Shown: in pieces, positions 8,579-15,672 of the stretch
How positions within the stretch are numbered: position 1 is the first letter of the stretch
Layout of the letters: each line of letters starts with the position of its first letter
Source of the DNA: JACQGZ01 sp036004665
GTDB taxonomy: Bacteria > Sysuimicrobiota > Sysuimicrobiia > Sysuimicrobiales > Humicultoraceae
Direction of reading: 5' to 3'
DNA length: 45,660 bases
Assembly (NCBI GenBank): GCA_036004665.1
Contig: DASYRG010000044.1
Span: 1 to 45,660 of the forward strand
The notes under the pieces: model-generated
What the model saw: only the letters and a program-made list of their open reading frames with translations
Database searches by the model: none
What the model was told of the DNA's origin: nothing
Program-made: the position numbers and the translations under genes

Positions 8579-8830
8579 ATGAACGAAAGCTGGGGGCAGA
8601 TCGTCGGCCTGGCCGAGTTGATGAGCAAAGCCGGACTGGATCCGAAAAACGACGGCGATGTCACTCGGATGCTGAACTGGCTGCGCAACCACAACGTCCC
8701 CTACGCGCTCATCGGCCGGGGCGGCGGCGGACGGCAGCGTGGCATCCTGGTGCTCGCCGAGGACCTAGCCACGGCCGTTCGCGGCGGTCGCCGGCGCCGC
8801 CGGGGCGCTGGCGCGCCCGCCGCAGGCTAA
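8579..8830 (+). CDS. Small hypothetical protein
   Basis: An 83-residue basic protein preceded by a good Shine-Dalgarno (GCGGAGGTG, about 6 nt before ATG). The N-terminal 60 residues look like a small helix-turn-helix or winged module: MNESWGQIVGLAELMSKAGL, then VTRMLNWLRNHNVPYALIG and ILVLAEDLATAV. The last 20 residues are Arg/Gly/Ala-rich. The pattern of a short helix, WLRNHNVPY and a basic beta-wing recalls small DNA-binding modules such as DUF4224, but the match is weak and no function is assigned. It converges with the hydroxyacyl-CoA dehydrogenase gene, the two 3' ends overlapping by 4 nt. Confidence 0.65.
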   Translation: MNESWGQIVGLAELMSKAGLDPKNDGDVTRMLNWLRNHNVPYALIGRGGGGRQRGILVLAEDLATAVRGGRRRRRGAGAPAAG

Positions 8831-9693
8831 GAAGCGGTTTTACCTGCGTATTCGTAGAAGCCCCGCCCGCTCTTTCGCCCCAGCCGCCCTGCCAGGACCA
8901 TCTGCTTGAGCAGAGGCGGCGGGGCGTAGCGGGAATCGCGGAACTCTTGATACATCGCTTCGGCGATGTAGTAGGTCGTATCCAGCCCCACGAAGTCCAG
9001 CAGCGTCAGCGGTCCCATTGGGTGGTTGAGGCCGAGCGTGATCGCCGTGTCGATGTCCTCCCTGGAAGCCACGCCCAGTTCGAGCGCTCGCACGGCGTCG
9101 AGCAGGTAGGGGACCAGCAGCAGGTTGACGATGAACCCGGGGTAGTCTTTCGCCACAACCACGGTCTTGCCCAGCAACCCGGCAAAGGTCCTGGCAGTCT
9201 CCAGGGTCTGATCTGAGGTCTGGAGGCCACGCACCAGTTCTACCAGAGTCATCACCGGCACGGGGTTGAAGAAGTGCATCCCCACGACGCGGTCTCCCCG
9301 GCCGGTGGCCGCCGCCATCTCCGTAATCGACAACGAGGACGTGTTGGAGGCGAAGACCGTCCCCGCCGGGCAGAGCACGTCCAGTTCGCGGAAGACCGCC
9401 TGCTTCTCCGCCATCTTCTCGATGACGGCCTCGATGATGAGGTCGGATACGGCCAGGTCGGCCATGCTCGTGGTCCCATGGATCGCCCCCCAGGCCCGCC
9501 GGGCTTCGTCCTCTCCGATCTTCCCTCGGTCCCGCGCCCGCGCCAGCGACGCCTCGATGCGGGCCAGACCGCCGTCGAGTAGCTCCCGGCTGACCTCGCG
9601 CACGACCACCTCGTAGCCGGCCCGCGCACAGACCTCCGCGATCCCTGAGCCCATCAACCCGCATCCCACCACACCCACCTGGCGGATGACCAC
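8827..9693 (-). CDS. 3-hydroxybutyryl-CoA / 3-hydroxyacyl-CoA dehydrogenase
   Basis: A 288-residue NAD(P)-dependent dehydrogenase that oxidises (S)-3-hydroxyacyl-CoA or reduces acetoacetyl-CoA. The N-terminal Rossmann fold shows VGVVGCGLMGSGIAEVCARA, then ASNTSSLSI and GMHFFNPVPVMTLVELV, where the His of HFFNP is the catalytic residue. The C-terminal helical domain contains DYPGFIVN, then LGLNHPMGPLTLLDFVGLD and ends GRKSGRGFYEY. The frame is open further upstream, but GTG at 9693-9691, with AGGGAGGGG about 8 nt upstream, gives the standard N-terminus and length. It is separate from the thiolase-like operon but probably acts in the same acyl-CoA metabolism. Confidence 0.95.
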   Translation of the reverse strand: MVIRQVGVVGCGLMGSGIAEVCARAGYEVVVREVSRELLDGGLARIEASLARARDRGKIGEDEARRAWGAIHGTTSMADLAVSDLIIEAVIEKMAEKQAVFRELDVLCPAGTVFASNTSSLSITEMAAATGRGDRVVGMHFFNPVPVMTLVELVRGLQTSDQTLETARTFAGLLGKTVVVAKDYPGFIVNLLLVPYLLDAVRALELGVASREDIDTAITLGLNHPMGPLTLLDFVGLDTTYYIAEAMYQEFRDSRYAPPPLLKQMVLAGRLGRKSGRGFYEYAGKTAS

Positions 9694-9888
9694 CGGCTCA
9701 CCCCTCCCTATCTGCACTGAGCCTCCCGCATGCGTTTGGTCGCGCGTCCCCGAGAGATTCTCGTAATTTCCTGCCGGCAATTCGGGGTAGGATCACGGCA
9801 AGTTCTGAAGAAGACGGGGATCGCTCACAGGAACGCCGGACCGGCGAGACGAAACGCTTCCGTACCCAGCCGAGAGGTCAGGAGGATC

Positions 9889-10251
9889 ATGCAGGGCCCT
9901 TTCTGCCTGGTCATCGTCCGGACGGGGCGAGGCCGCTTCAAGCTGTACCTTGAGGGGTACGCCGACAGCGACGGCGTCTCCGCCGGCGGCGACCTGATCC
10001 CCCGATACTCCTCTGTGGCCTCCCAGCCGCGCAACGGGTTTCGCTCTGAGAAGGCCGCGCATGCCCACTTCCTCGATCTGCTCACCGACGCCCGGCGCGA
10101 GGAGTATGACCGCGAAGAGGCCGCCGCGCGGCTCAGGCGCGGTCTGCGCATCCCTGAACGGCGGGTCCTGCGGTCCGCGCAGCTTGTCCGCGCCCTGCGG
10201 CGCGGTGCACCGGCCGCCGCCCTCGCCCCCGCAGAGCCCGTCGGGCATTGA
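9889..10251 (+). CDS. Hypothetical protein
   Basis: A 120-residue protein with a clear Shine-Dalgarno (AGGAGG at 9880-9885) before the ATG. It begins with a beta-rich stretch (MQGPFCLVIVRTGRGRFKLY) and ends in a basic helical tail rich in Arg and Ala (about residues 65-110). I do not recognise a family. It is transcribed divergently from the hydroxyacyl-CoA dehydrogenase, with 195 nt between the two starts, and converges with the P-loop kinase gene (3 nt gap). Confidence 0.6.
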   Translation: MQGPFCLVIVRTGRGRFKLYLEGYADSDGVSAGGDLIPRYSSVASQPRNGFRSEKAAHAHFLDLLTDARREEYDREEAAARLRRGLRIPERRVLRSAQLVRALRRGAPAAALAPAEPVGH

Positions 10252-10254
10252 GAC

Positions 10255-10779
10255 TCATCCCTTCGTGCCGCTGGTGAGTTCCACTTTCGCCGCCCCGATC
10301 TCCTCGTCATCTACGATGTAGAGGTGGTCGAAGCCCTCCTCGCGCACCGTCTGCAGCGCCTCCTGCAGCCGCTCCCACTGCTGCCTGATCACGGGACGCG
10401 CCACCAGGCGCCTGCGCCTCGCGTTGTAGGAGTGCGCGCGCGCCTCTGACACGTCGAAAACGATCAGCACCGTCGGCACCCCCCGCCGCCGTGCGATGGC
10501 CCGCAGCTCCGCCCTCGCCTCTCGCCGCAGGGCCGTGCTGTCGGCGATGGTCAGGCGGCGCTGGCGCAGCCGCAGGTCGATAATGAAATGAAAGAGCTCG
10601 AAGGCCAGCGGCGACACTGAGATGTTCGCCTCGTCGTCGCCGACCATGGCGCGGCAGTGGTCAGACGACACGATCGCCGTGGAGCGGAAGTGCCGGCGCG
10701 CGAAGGTGGACTTGCCGCTCCCGGCGGGGCCGCAGAGCACGACGAGCGCATCGCGGGGAATCTGTAGCCGGGGCGGCAC
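10255..10779 (-). CDS. P-loop kinase related to the kinase domain of bacterial Pnkp
   Basis: A 174-residue single-domain P-loop ATPase. The Walker A motif GPAGSGKST is at residues 17-25, followed by SSDHCRAMVGDDEANI, then FIIDLRLRQRRLTIADST near residue 83, a lid-like Arg-rich segment (YNARRRRLVARP near 122) and VIRQQWERLQ. This arrangement matches the N-terminal polynucleotide 5'-kinase module of bacterial Pnkp RNA-repair proteins and related stand-alone kinases. The phosphatase and adenylyltransferase modules of Pnkp are absent. The GTG start is 3 nt after the deoA stop, so it is co-transcribed with nucleoside-salvage genes; a nucleoside or nucleotide substrate is possible and nucleic acid repair is not proven. 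Confidence 0.85.
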   Translation of the reverse strand: MPPRLQIPRDALVVLCGPAGSGKSTFARRHFRSTAIVSSDHCRAMVGDDEANISVSPLAFELFHFIIDLRLRQRRLTIADSTALRREARAELRAIARRRGVPTVLIVFDVSEARAHSYNARRRRLVARPVIRQQWERLQEALQTVREEGFDHLYIVDDEEIGAAKVELTSGTKG

Positions 10780-10782
10780 CCT

Positions 10783-12105
10783 TTAGGCGGCGACGCCCAC
10801 GACGGCGTGGATCAACGGCCTCGGTGCGGGAGCCGCGGCCGCCCCGGAGATGGCATACGCTTCCTCGATCTGGCGGACCGCGTCCGCCCCCTTCTCTTCG
10901 TCGCTGGCGAGCACGGTGGCCAGCGGATCTCCCGCGACCACCCGCTCGCCCACCTTCCGCTCCAGCCTGACCCCGACGGCGGGGTCGATGCGGTCCTCCT
11001 TCCGCGCGCGGCCGGCGCCGAGGCTCATCGCCGCCAGCCCAATCGCGCGAGCGTCGATCGCCTTCACCACACCCTCCCCCGCCGCGACCACCGGGAGGGT
11101 GTGGCGCGCCCGCGGCAGGAGATCGGGATCGTCCACCACGCGGACGTCGCCGCCCTGGGCCTCCACCAGCTTGCGAAATCGTTCCAGCGCCAGGCCGTCC
11201 TCGAGTGCCCGGCGCAGCCGCGCTTCCGCCGCCTCGAGCGAACGCTCCGCCCCCGCCAGCACCAGCATGTGCGACCCGAGCGTCAGGCACAGCGCGGTCA
11301 GGTCCTCCGGGCCGGTGCCCTGGAGGGTCGCGATCGCCTCCGCCACCTCGACCGCGTTGCCCACCGCATGGCCGAGCGGCTGGTCCATGTCGCTGATCAC
11401 CGCTACGGTCTGCCGACGCACCTCGCGCCCGATGGCGACCATGGCCTCCGCCAGCCGCCGGGCGTCTTCGACGGTCTTCATGAAGGCCCCGCTGCCCGCC
11501 TTCACGTCGAGAACGATCCCGCGCGCCCCGCCCGCGATCTTCTTGCTCATCACGCTGGCCGCAATCAAGGGGATGGATTCCACCGTCCCGGTGACGTCCC
11601 GCAGCGCGTAGAGACGCTTATCCGCGGGCACGAGGTCGGCGGTCTGCCCGGCCAGGGCGCAGCCGATCCGCCGGACCTGATCGACCATGCGCTCGCGAGT
11701 GAGATCGGTGCGAAAGCCCGGGATCGATTCCAGTTTGTCGATCGTTCCGCCGGTATGGCCGAGCCCGCGCCCGGAGAGCTTCGCCACCCGCGCCCCCGCG
11801 GCGGCCACCAGGGGGATGAGCACCAGCGAGGTCTTGTCGCCCACCCCGCCGGTGCTGTGCTTGTCCACCGGAGCACCTCCCAGCGCTTCCAGATCGAGCG
11901 TCTCCCCGGAGCGCACCATCGCCATGGTCAGCGCGGCGGTCTCGACAGCGCTCATGCCGCGGAAGAAGACTGCCATCAAGAAGGCGCTCATCTGGTAGTC
12001 GGCGATCTCCTCGCGCAGGTAGGCGCCGAGGAGCGCGTCGATCTCCTCGGGCGACAGCTCGCCGCCGTCGCGCTTCTTCAGGATCAGTTCGTAGGGACGA
12101 ACCAC
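10783..12105 (-). CDS. deoA: Pyrimidine-nucleoside (thymidine) phosphorylase
   Basis: A 440-residue nucleoside phosphorylase II that splits thymidine or uridine with phosphate to free base and (deoxy)ribose-1-phosphate. The N-terminal helical domain begins VRPYELILKKRDGGELS. The phosphate-binding segment reads VDKHSTGGVGDKTS, followed by SGRGLGHTGGTIDKLESIPG and DVKAGSGAFMKT, the canonical family motifs. The C-terminal domain is complete and the length is normal. The chosen GTG (12105-12103) lies 5 nt after the purine-nucleoside phosphorylase stop. Together with the next two genes it forms a nucleoside catabolism operon feeding pentose-1-phosphates to phosphopentomutase. Thymidine versus uridine preference (DeoA or Pdp) cannot be decided. 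Confidence 0.96.
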   Translation of the reverse strand: MVRPYELILKKRDGGELSPEEIDALLGAYLREEIADYQMSAFLMAVFFRGMSAVETAALTMAMVRSGETLDLEALGGAPVDKHSTGGVGDKTSLVLIPLVAAAGARVAKLSGRGLGHTGGTIDKLESIPGFRTDLTRERMVDQVRRIGCALAGQTADLVPADKRLYALRDVTGTVESIPLIAASVMSKKIAGGARGIVLDVKAGSGAFMKTVEDARRLAEAMVAIGREVRRQTVAVISDMDQPLGHAVGNAVEVAEAIATLQGTGPEDLTALCLTLGSHMLVLAGAERSLEAAEARLRRALEDGLALERFRKLVEAQGGDVRVVDDPDLLPRARHTLPVVAAGEGVVKAIDARAIGLAAMSLGAGRARKEDRIDPAVGVRLERKVGERVVAGDPLATVLASDEEKGADAVRQIEEAYAISGAAAAPAPRPLIHAVVGVAA

Positions 12106-12110
12106 GCGGG

Positions 12111-12947
12111 CTAGAGTTCCATCTCGCGGACGATGCGGCGGACCAGGCGGACGAAGCGCGGCTCCAGTTCGCGGGCCACCGCCAGGACCGATTCGTGCGT
12201 CACGGACTCTACCTGCTCGCCGGTGGCCATGTCGGTGATGGCGGTGAGGCCCAGGACGCGCATCCCCAGGTGGCGGGCGGCGATCACTTCTGGGACCGTG
12301 GACATGCCGACGGCGTCGGCGCCCCACCGGGCGAGCATGCGCAGTTCCGCCGGGGTCTCATAGTTGGGGCCGCTCACTGCCACGTAGACGCCCCGCCGCA
12401 GGACGATGCCTTCCTCCAGGGCGGCCCGCTCCGCCAGGACAGAGAGGCTGCGGTCGTAGGCGGCGGACATGTCCGGGAAGCGCGGCCCCAGATCCTCCTC
12501 GTTCGCTCCGATCAGCGGATTCCGGCCCATGAAGTTGATGTGGTCGGCGATGACCATCAGGTCGCCCGCCGCCCACTGCCGGTTCAGTCCACCGGCGGCA
12601 TTGCTCACCAGGAGCGTGTGCGCGCCGAGCGCCTGCATGACGCGGACGGGAAAGACCACCTCCGCGGCCTCATAGCCTTCATAAGCATGGACGCGGCCCT
12701 GCATCACCACGGCCGCTTTGCCCTCGAGCATACCCAGGACGAGAGTGCCCGCATGCCCGACGGCGGTGCTCACCGGGAAGTGCGGGATCTCCTTGTACGG
12801 AAGAGCGGCCTCGCGCTCTACCGCGTCGGCGAGCGCTCCCAGGCCCGATCCGAGGATGATGGCGAGGGCGGGGCGCGTCGGGCTGCGTCCCCGCACGTAG
12901 GCGGCCGCCTCCTCGATGCGCGTCGTCCACGGGCCTGCTGTGGTCAC
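12111..12947 (-). CDS. punA: Purine-nucleoside phosphorylase
   Basis: A 278-residue trimeric-type purine-nucleoside phosphorylase that releases guanine or hypoxanthine and (deoxy)ribose-1-phosphate. Diagnostic segments are LAIILGSGLGALAD near residue 28, GHAGTLVLGMLEGK, VMQGRVHAYEGY, SNAAGGLN, the base-pocket region VSGPNYETPAE and MSTVPEVIAARHLGM. The GTG start at 12947 is 4 nt after the phosphopentomutase stop. Gene order with deoB and deoA makes a complete salvage cassette. The segment GADAVGMSTVPE is typical of PNP rather than of methylthioadenosine phosphorylase, although the two families are close. Confidence 0.95.
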   Translation of the reverse strand: MTTAGPWTTRIEEAAAYVRGRSPTRPALAIILGSGLGALADAVEREAALPYKEIPHFPVSTAVGHAGTLVLGMLEGKAAVVMQGRVHAYEGYEAAEVVFPVRVMQALGAHTLLVSNAAGGLNRQWAAGDLMVIADHINFMGRNPLIGANEEDLGPRFPDMSAAYDRSLSVLAERAALEEGIVLRRGVYVAVSGPNYETPAELRMLARWGADAVGMSTVPEVIAARHLGMRVLGLTAITDMATGEQVESVTHESVLAVARELEPRFVRLVRRIVREMEL

Positions 12948-12951
12948 GCCT

Positions 12952-14124
12952 TCACGCCTCCCCCTCCCAGAAACTCGATCCTGCACCGGTCCAACGGACG
13001 CCGAAGGCGGCCGCGACGGTGGCGCCCACGTCGGCGAACGTTCGGCGGGTGCCCAGGTCCGCCCCTGCCCGGATGCCGGGACCGAGGGCCAGGAGCGGGA
13101 CGTACTCCCGCGAGTGGTCGGTCGAGGGTGTCGTGGGATCGTTGCCGTGGTCGGCGCTGATGAGCAAGGGCGTCTCCGGCCCTCTGGCGGCGAGGAGGGG
13201 CGCGAGGGCGGCATCGATCTCGGCGAGCCGCCGCGCGTACCCCTGCGCATCGTTGCGGTGGCCATAGACGGTGTCCAGATCCACCACGTTGGCGAAGATG
13301 AACCCCCGGTCGAGACGCGCCGCCGCCTCAGCGGTGCGCGCCAGTCCGTCCAGGTCGTCGTGCGTGTGCACGGACTCGAGGATACCCCGCTCGGCGAAGA
13401 GATCGCCGACTTTGCCGATCGCCAGCACAGGGACGTCCGCCTCCGTCAACGCGTCGAGAACCGTGGGGCCCGCGGGCGGGAGAGAGAAGTCGCGCCGCCG
13501 GTCGGTGCGGCGGAAGGCCCCCGGCGTCCCGATGAAGGGCCGGGCGATCACCCGGCTGACCCCATGCGCTCCGACCAGGAGTCGCCGAGCCGCCCGGCAC
13601 CAGTCGTAGAGACGCTCGACCGGGACGATCTCCTCGTGGGCGGCAATCTGGAAGACGCTGTCCGCGGACGTGTAGACGATGGGATGGCCCGTGCGCATGT
13701 GCTCCGGACCCAGCTCATCGATGATAGCTGTGCCGGAAGCGGGCCGATTGCCCACGACCGAGCGGCCGATCGCCCGCTCGAAGGCGGCGATGACGTCGGG
13801 AGGAAACCCGTCCGGATACGTGGGGAACGGGTGGCTGACGATCAGCCCCATCATCTCCCAGTGGCCGGTCGTGGAATCCTTCCCCGCGGACTGCTCGGCC
13901 ATGCGGCCGTACGCGGCCTCCGGAGAGGCGACCGGGTCCACGCCGGCAAGGGGCACGATGCGTCCCAGACCCAGGCGCTCCAGGTGCGGCAGCCTCAGGC
14001 CACCGGCGGCCTCCGCCACGTGCGGCAGAGTGGCGCTCCCCTCGTCACCGTAGGCGGCGGCGTCCGGCAGCGCGCCTACCCCGGCGCTGTCCAGCACCAG
14101 GAGGATCGCCCGTCGCACCGGCAT
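12952..14124 (-). CDS. deoB: Phosphopentomutase
   Basis: A 390-residue metal-dependent mutase of the alkaline phosphatase superfamily that converts (deoxy)ribose-1-phosphate to the 5-phosphate. The N-terminus RRAILLVLDSAGVGALPDA supplies the first metal ligand (Asp) and the family hallmark. Later come GKDSTTGHWEMMGL with the phospho-acceptor Thr, YTSADSVFQIAAHE, FANVVDLDTVYGHRND and the second metal site LLISADHGNDPTTPSTDHSR. Length is standard. The frame stays open far upstream, but the ATG at 14124-14122 gives the normal N-terminus and shares one base with the stop of the NUDIX gene (TGATG). Confidence 0.97.
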   Translation of the reverse strand: MPVRRAILLVLDSAGVGALPDAAAYGDEGSATLPHVAEAAGGLRLPHLERLGLGRIVPLAGVDPVASPEAAYGRMAEQSAGKDSTTGHWEMMGLIVSHPFPTYPDGFPPDVIAAFERAIGRSVVGNRPASGTAIIDELGPEHMRTGHPIVYTSADSVFQIAAHEEIVPVERLYDWCRAARRLLVGAHGVSRVIARPFIGTPGAFRRTDRRRDFSLPPAGPTVLDALTEADVPVLAIGKVGDLFAERGILESVHTHDDLDGLARTAEAAARLDRGFIFANVVDLDTVYGHRNDAQGYARRLAEIDAALAPLLAARGPETPLLISADHGNDPTTPSTDHSREYVPLLALGPGIRAGADLGTRRTFADVGATVAAAFGVRWTGAGSSFWEGEA

Positions 14125-14654
14125 CAGCGCGTCCACGCTGCGGCGAGGAGCAGCCCGGCGACGGACTTGGCATCGCGGATCTCGCCGCGGCGCACACGCT
14201 CGAGCGCCTCGGCGAAGGAGAGCCGCTCGATCGTCAGATCCTCCTCTTCCGCGCCGCGGGGTGGGCCTTCGGTCAATTCCCGCGCCAGGAAGAGGTGCAT
14301 GACTTCGGTCAGGACGCCGGGCGACGGGTACAACACCGCCAGGGTCTCCCAGCGCGCCGCCTCGGCGCCCACCTCTTCGGCCAGTTCCCGCCGAGCGCAG
14401 GCCAGTGGATCCTCGCCCCGCTCCAACGTCCCCGCCGGCAGTTCGAGCAAGACGTCGCCGACGGCGTAGCGATACTGGCGCACCATCAGGATCTCGCCGC
14501 CATCGGTCAGGGGGACGATGACGGCCGCGCCAGGATGGTCGACCACCTCGCGCTGCGCCGTGCGTCCGTCGGGGAGCCGGACGTCGTCCACGCGCAGGCT
14601 CACCACCCGCCCAACGTGAATCCGGCGGCTGCGTATCAGCGTCTCGGGGCGCAC
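14124..14654 (-). CDS. nudF: NUDIX hydrolase, ADP-ribose pyrophosphatase type
   Basis: A 176-residue NUDIX hydrolase. The catalytic NUDIX box is complete: G at the start of GTLERGEDPLACARRELAEE, then VG (Gx5Ex7RExLxEExG type), near residue 80. Flanking segments VDHPGAAVIVPLTDGGEILM and VRQYRYAVGDVLLELPAG are characteristic of ADP-ribose diphosphatases, and the Pro after the box (YPSPGVLTE) fits that subgroup. ADP-ribose is cleaved to AMP and ribose-5-phosphate, consistent with the pentose-phosphate theme of the downstream genes. The GTG start at 14654 is chosen because it follows the ilvE stop by 14 nt and gives the usual N-terminus; no strong Shine-Dalgarno is visible. Confidence 0.9.
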   Translation of the reverse strand: MRPETLIRSRRIHVGRVVSLRVDDVRLPDGRTAQREVVDHPGAAVIVPLTDGGEILMVRQYRYAVGDVLLELPAGTLERGEDPLACARRELAEEVGAEAARWETLAVLYPSPGVLTEVMHLFLARELTEGPPRGAEEEDLTIERLSFAEALERVRRGEIRDAKSVAGLLLAAAWTR

Positions 14655-14668
14655 GTGGTCTGAGGCGG

Positions 14669-15571
14669 TCAGGCGCCGCCGACGCGGGCTTCCGTGGGGA
14701 AGATCGGGGTGCCAGTGCGGCGGACCAGCGAGTGGAACGCGTCGACCAGCCGCCCGGTGAGCGGACCGGGCCGTCGGTCGCCGATCGCCCGTCCGTCCAC
14801 CTCCACGACCGGGCCGATCTCGGCGCCGGTGCCGGTGAGGAAACACTCGTCCGCCGAATAGACGTCGTGCAGGGTGAAGACGCGTTCGACCGCGGGGATC
14901 TCCAGATCCCGTGCGAGATCGAGGACGGCGCCGCGGGTGATGCCCGCGAGGATCCCCAAGAACGGGGGTGGCGTCCAGATCTGTCCGTCGTGAATGACGA
15001 AGATGTTGTCGGCGCTGCACTCACAGACGTAGCCGTCGGCGGTGAGCATGACCGCCTCGTCGACGCCGGCCTGGTTGGCTTCGATGCGGGCCATGATGCT
15101 ATTGAGGTAGTTCAAGGACTTCACCCGCGGGTTGAGGGCGTCGGGGCGCGGCTTGCGCGTGGTGGCCGTGATCGTGCGCAGCCCCGTGACGTAGGCCTCT
15201 TTGGGGTAGAGCTGGATCGAATCAGCGATGATGATCACGGTCGCCCGGTTGCACTTGCGCGGGTCCAGGCCCAGGTCGCCGACGCCCCGGCTGACCAGCG
15301 GGCGAATGTAGGCGTCACGCAGGCCGTTGCGGCGGAGCGTCTCGAGGATCGCCTCACGCATCTGCTCGCGGGACAGCGGGATCTCCAGCATGATCGTCTT
15401 CGCGGAGTCGAAGAGGCGGTCGAGGTGTTCCTCCAGGCGGAAGACCCGGCCGTTGTAGGCGCGGATGCCTTCGAAGATCCCATCCCCATAGAGCAGCCCG
15501 TGGTCGAAGACCGAAATCGAGGCTTCTTCTTTGGGCACGAACGCGCCGTTGACGTAAGTCACCAGACCCAT
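14669..15571 (-). CDS. ilvE: Branched-chain amino acid aminotransferase
   Basis: A 300-residue class IV (fold type IV) PLP aminotransferase that makes Val, Leu and Ile from their 2-oxo acids. It begins MGLVTYVNGAFVPKEEASIS and has FDHGLLYGDGIFEGIRAY near residue 22, the PLP-lysine segment RVKSLNYLNSIMAR near 155, EAVMLTADGYVCECSADNIF near 182 and the phosphate-binding LTGTGAEIGPV near 250. AAAAGGAGG (complement of 15581-15589) sits 9 nt upstream of the ATG and fixes the start, although the frame is open beyond it. A short stem-loop lies just upstream. D-amino-acid transaminases share the fold but not this N-terminus. Confidence 0.95.
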   Translation of the reverse strand: MGLVTYVNGAFVPKEEASISVFDHGLLYGDGIFEGIRAYNGRVFRLEEHLDRLFDSAKTIMLEIPLSREQMREAILETLRRNGLRDAYIRPLVSRGVGDLGLDPRKCNRATVIIIADSIQLYPKEAYVTGLRTITATTRKPRPDALNPRVKSLNYLNSIMARIEANQAGVDEAVMLTADGYVCECSADNIFVIHDGQIWTPPPFLGILAGITRGAVLDLARDLEIPAVERVFTLHDVYSADECFLTGTGAEIGPVVEVDGRAIGDRRPGPLTGRLVDAFHSLVRRTGTPIFPTEARVGGA

Positions 15572-15597
15572 CTGGGACGGCCTCCTTTTAAGCCACC

Positions 15598-15624
15598 CGC
15601 AAGTCCGCTCCGCTGACTTGCGGC
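15598..15624 (-). promoter_or_regulatory. Stem-loop in the ilvE 5' untranslated region
   Basis: A perfect 9-bp stem, CCGCAAGTC pairing with GACTTGCGG around a 9-nt loop (CGCTCCGCT on the plus strand), lies 8 nt upstream of the ilvE Shine-Dalgarno and about 50 nt after pyrG. There is no T-run after it in the direction of transcription, so it is not a classical terminator. It could be an mRNA-processing or attenuation structure or an operator. It does not share the AAAACCG/CGGTTTT core of the larger hairpin family. Confidence 0.5.
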
Positions 15625-15672
15625 GCACCCCAACCGATTGACGGATGAACGCAGAGGGCTCCGTTACGACTT

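Noticed and set aside
12916..14469. Open frame of 517 codons on the plus strand across deoB and the NUDIX gene
   Set aside because: It is antisense to two firmly identified genes and gives an Arg/Gly/Asp-rich product with no family motif.
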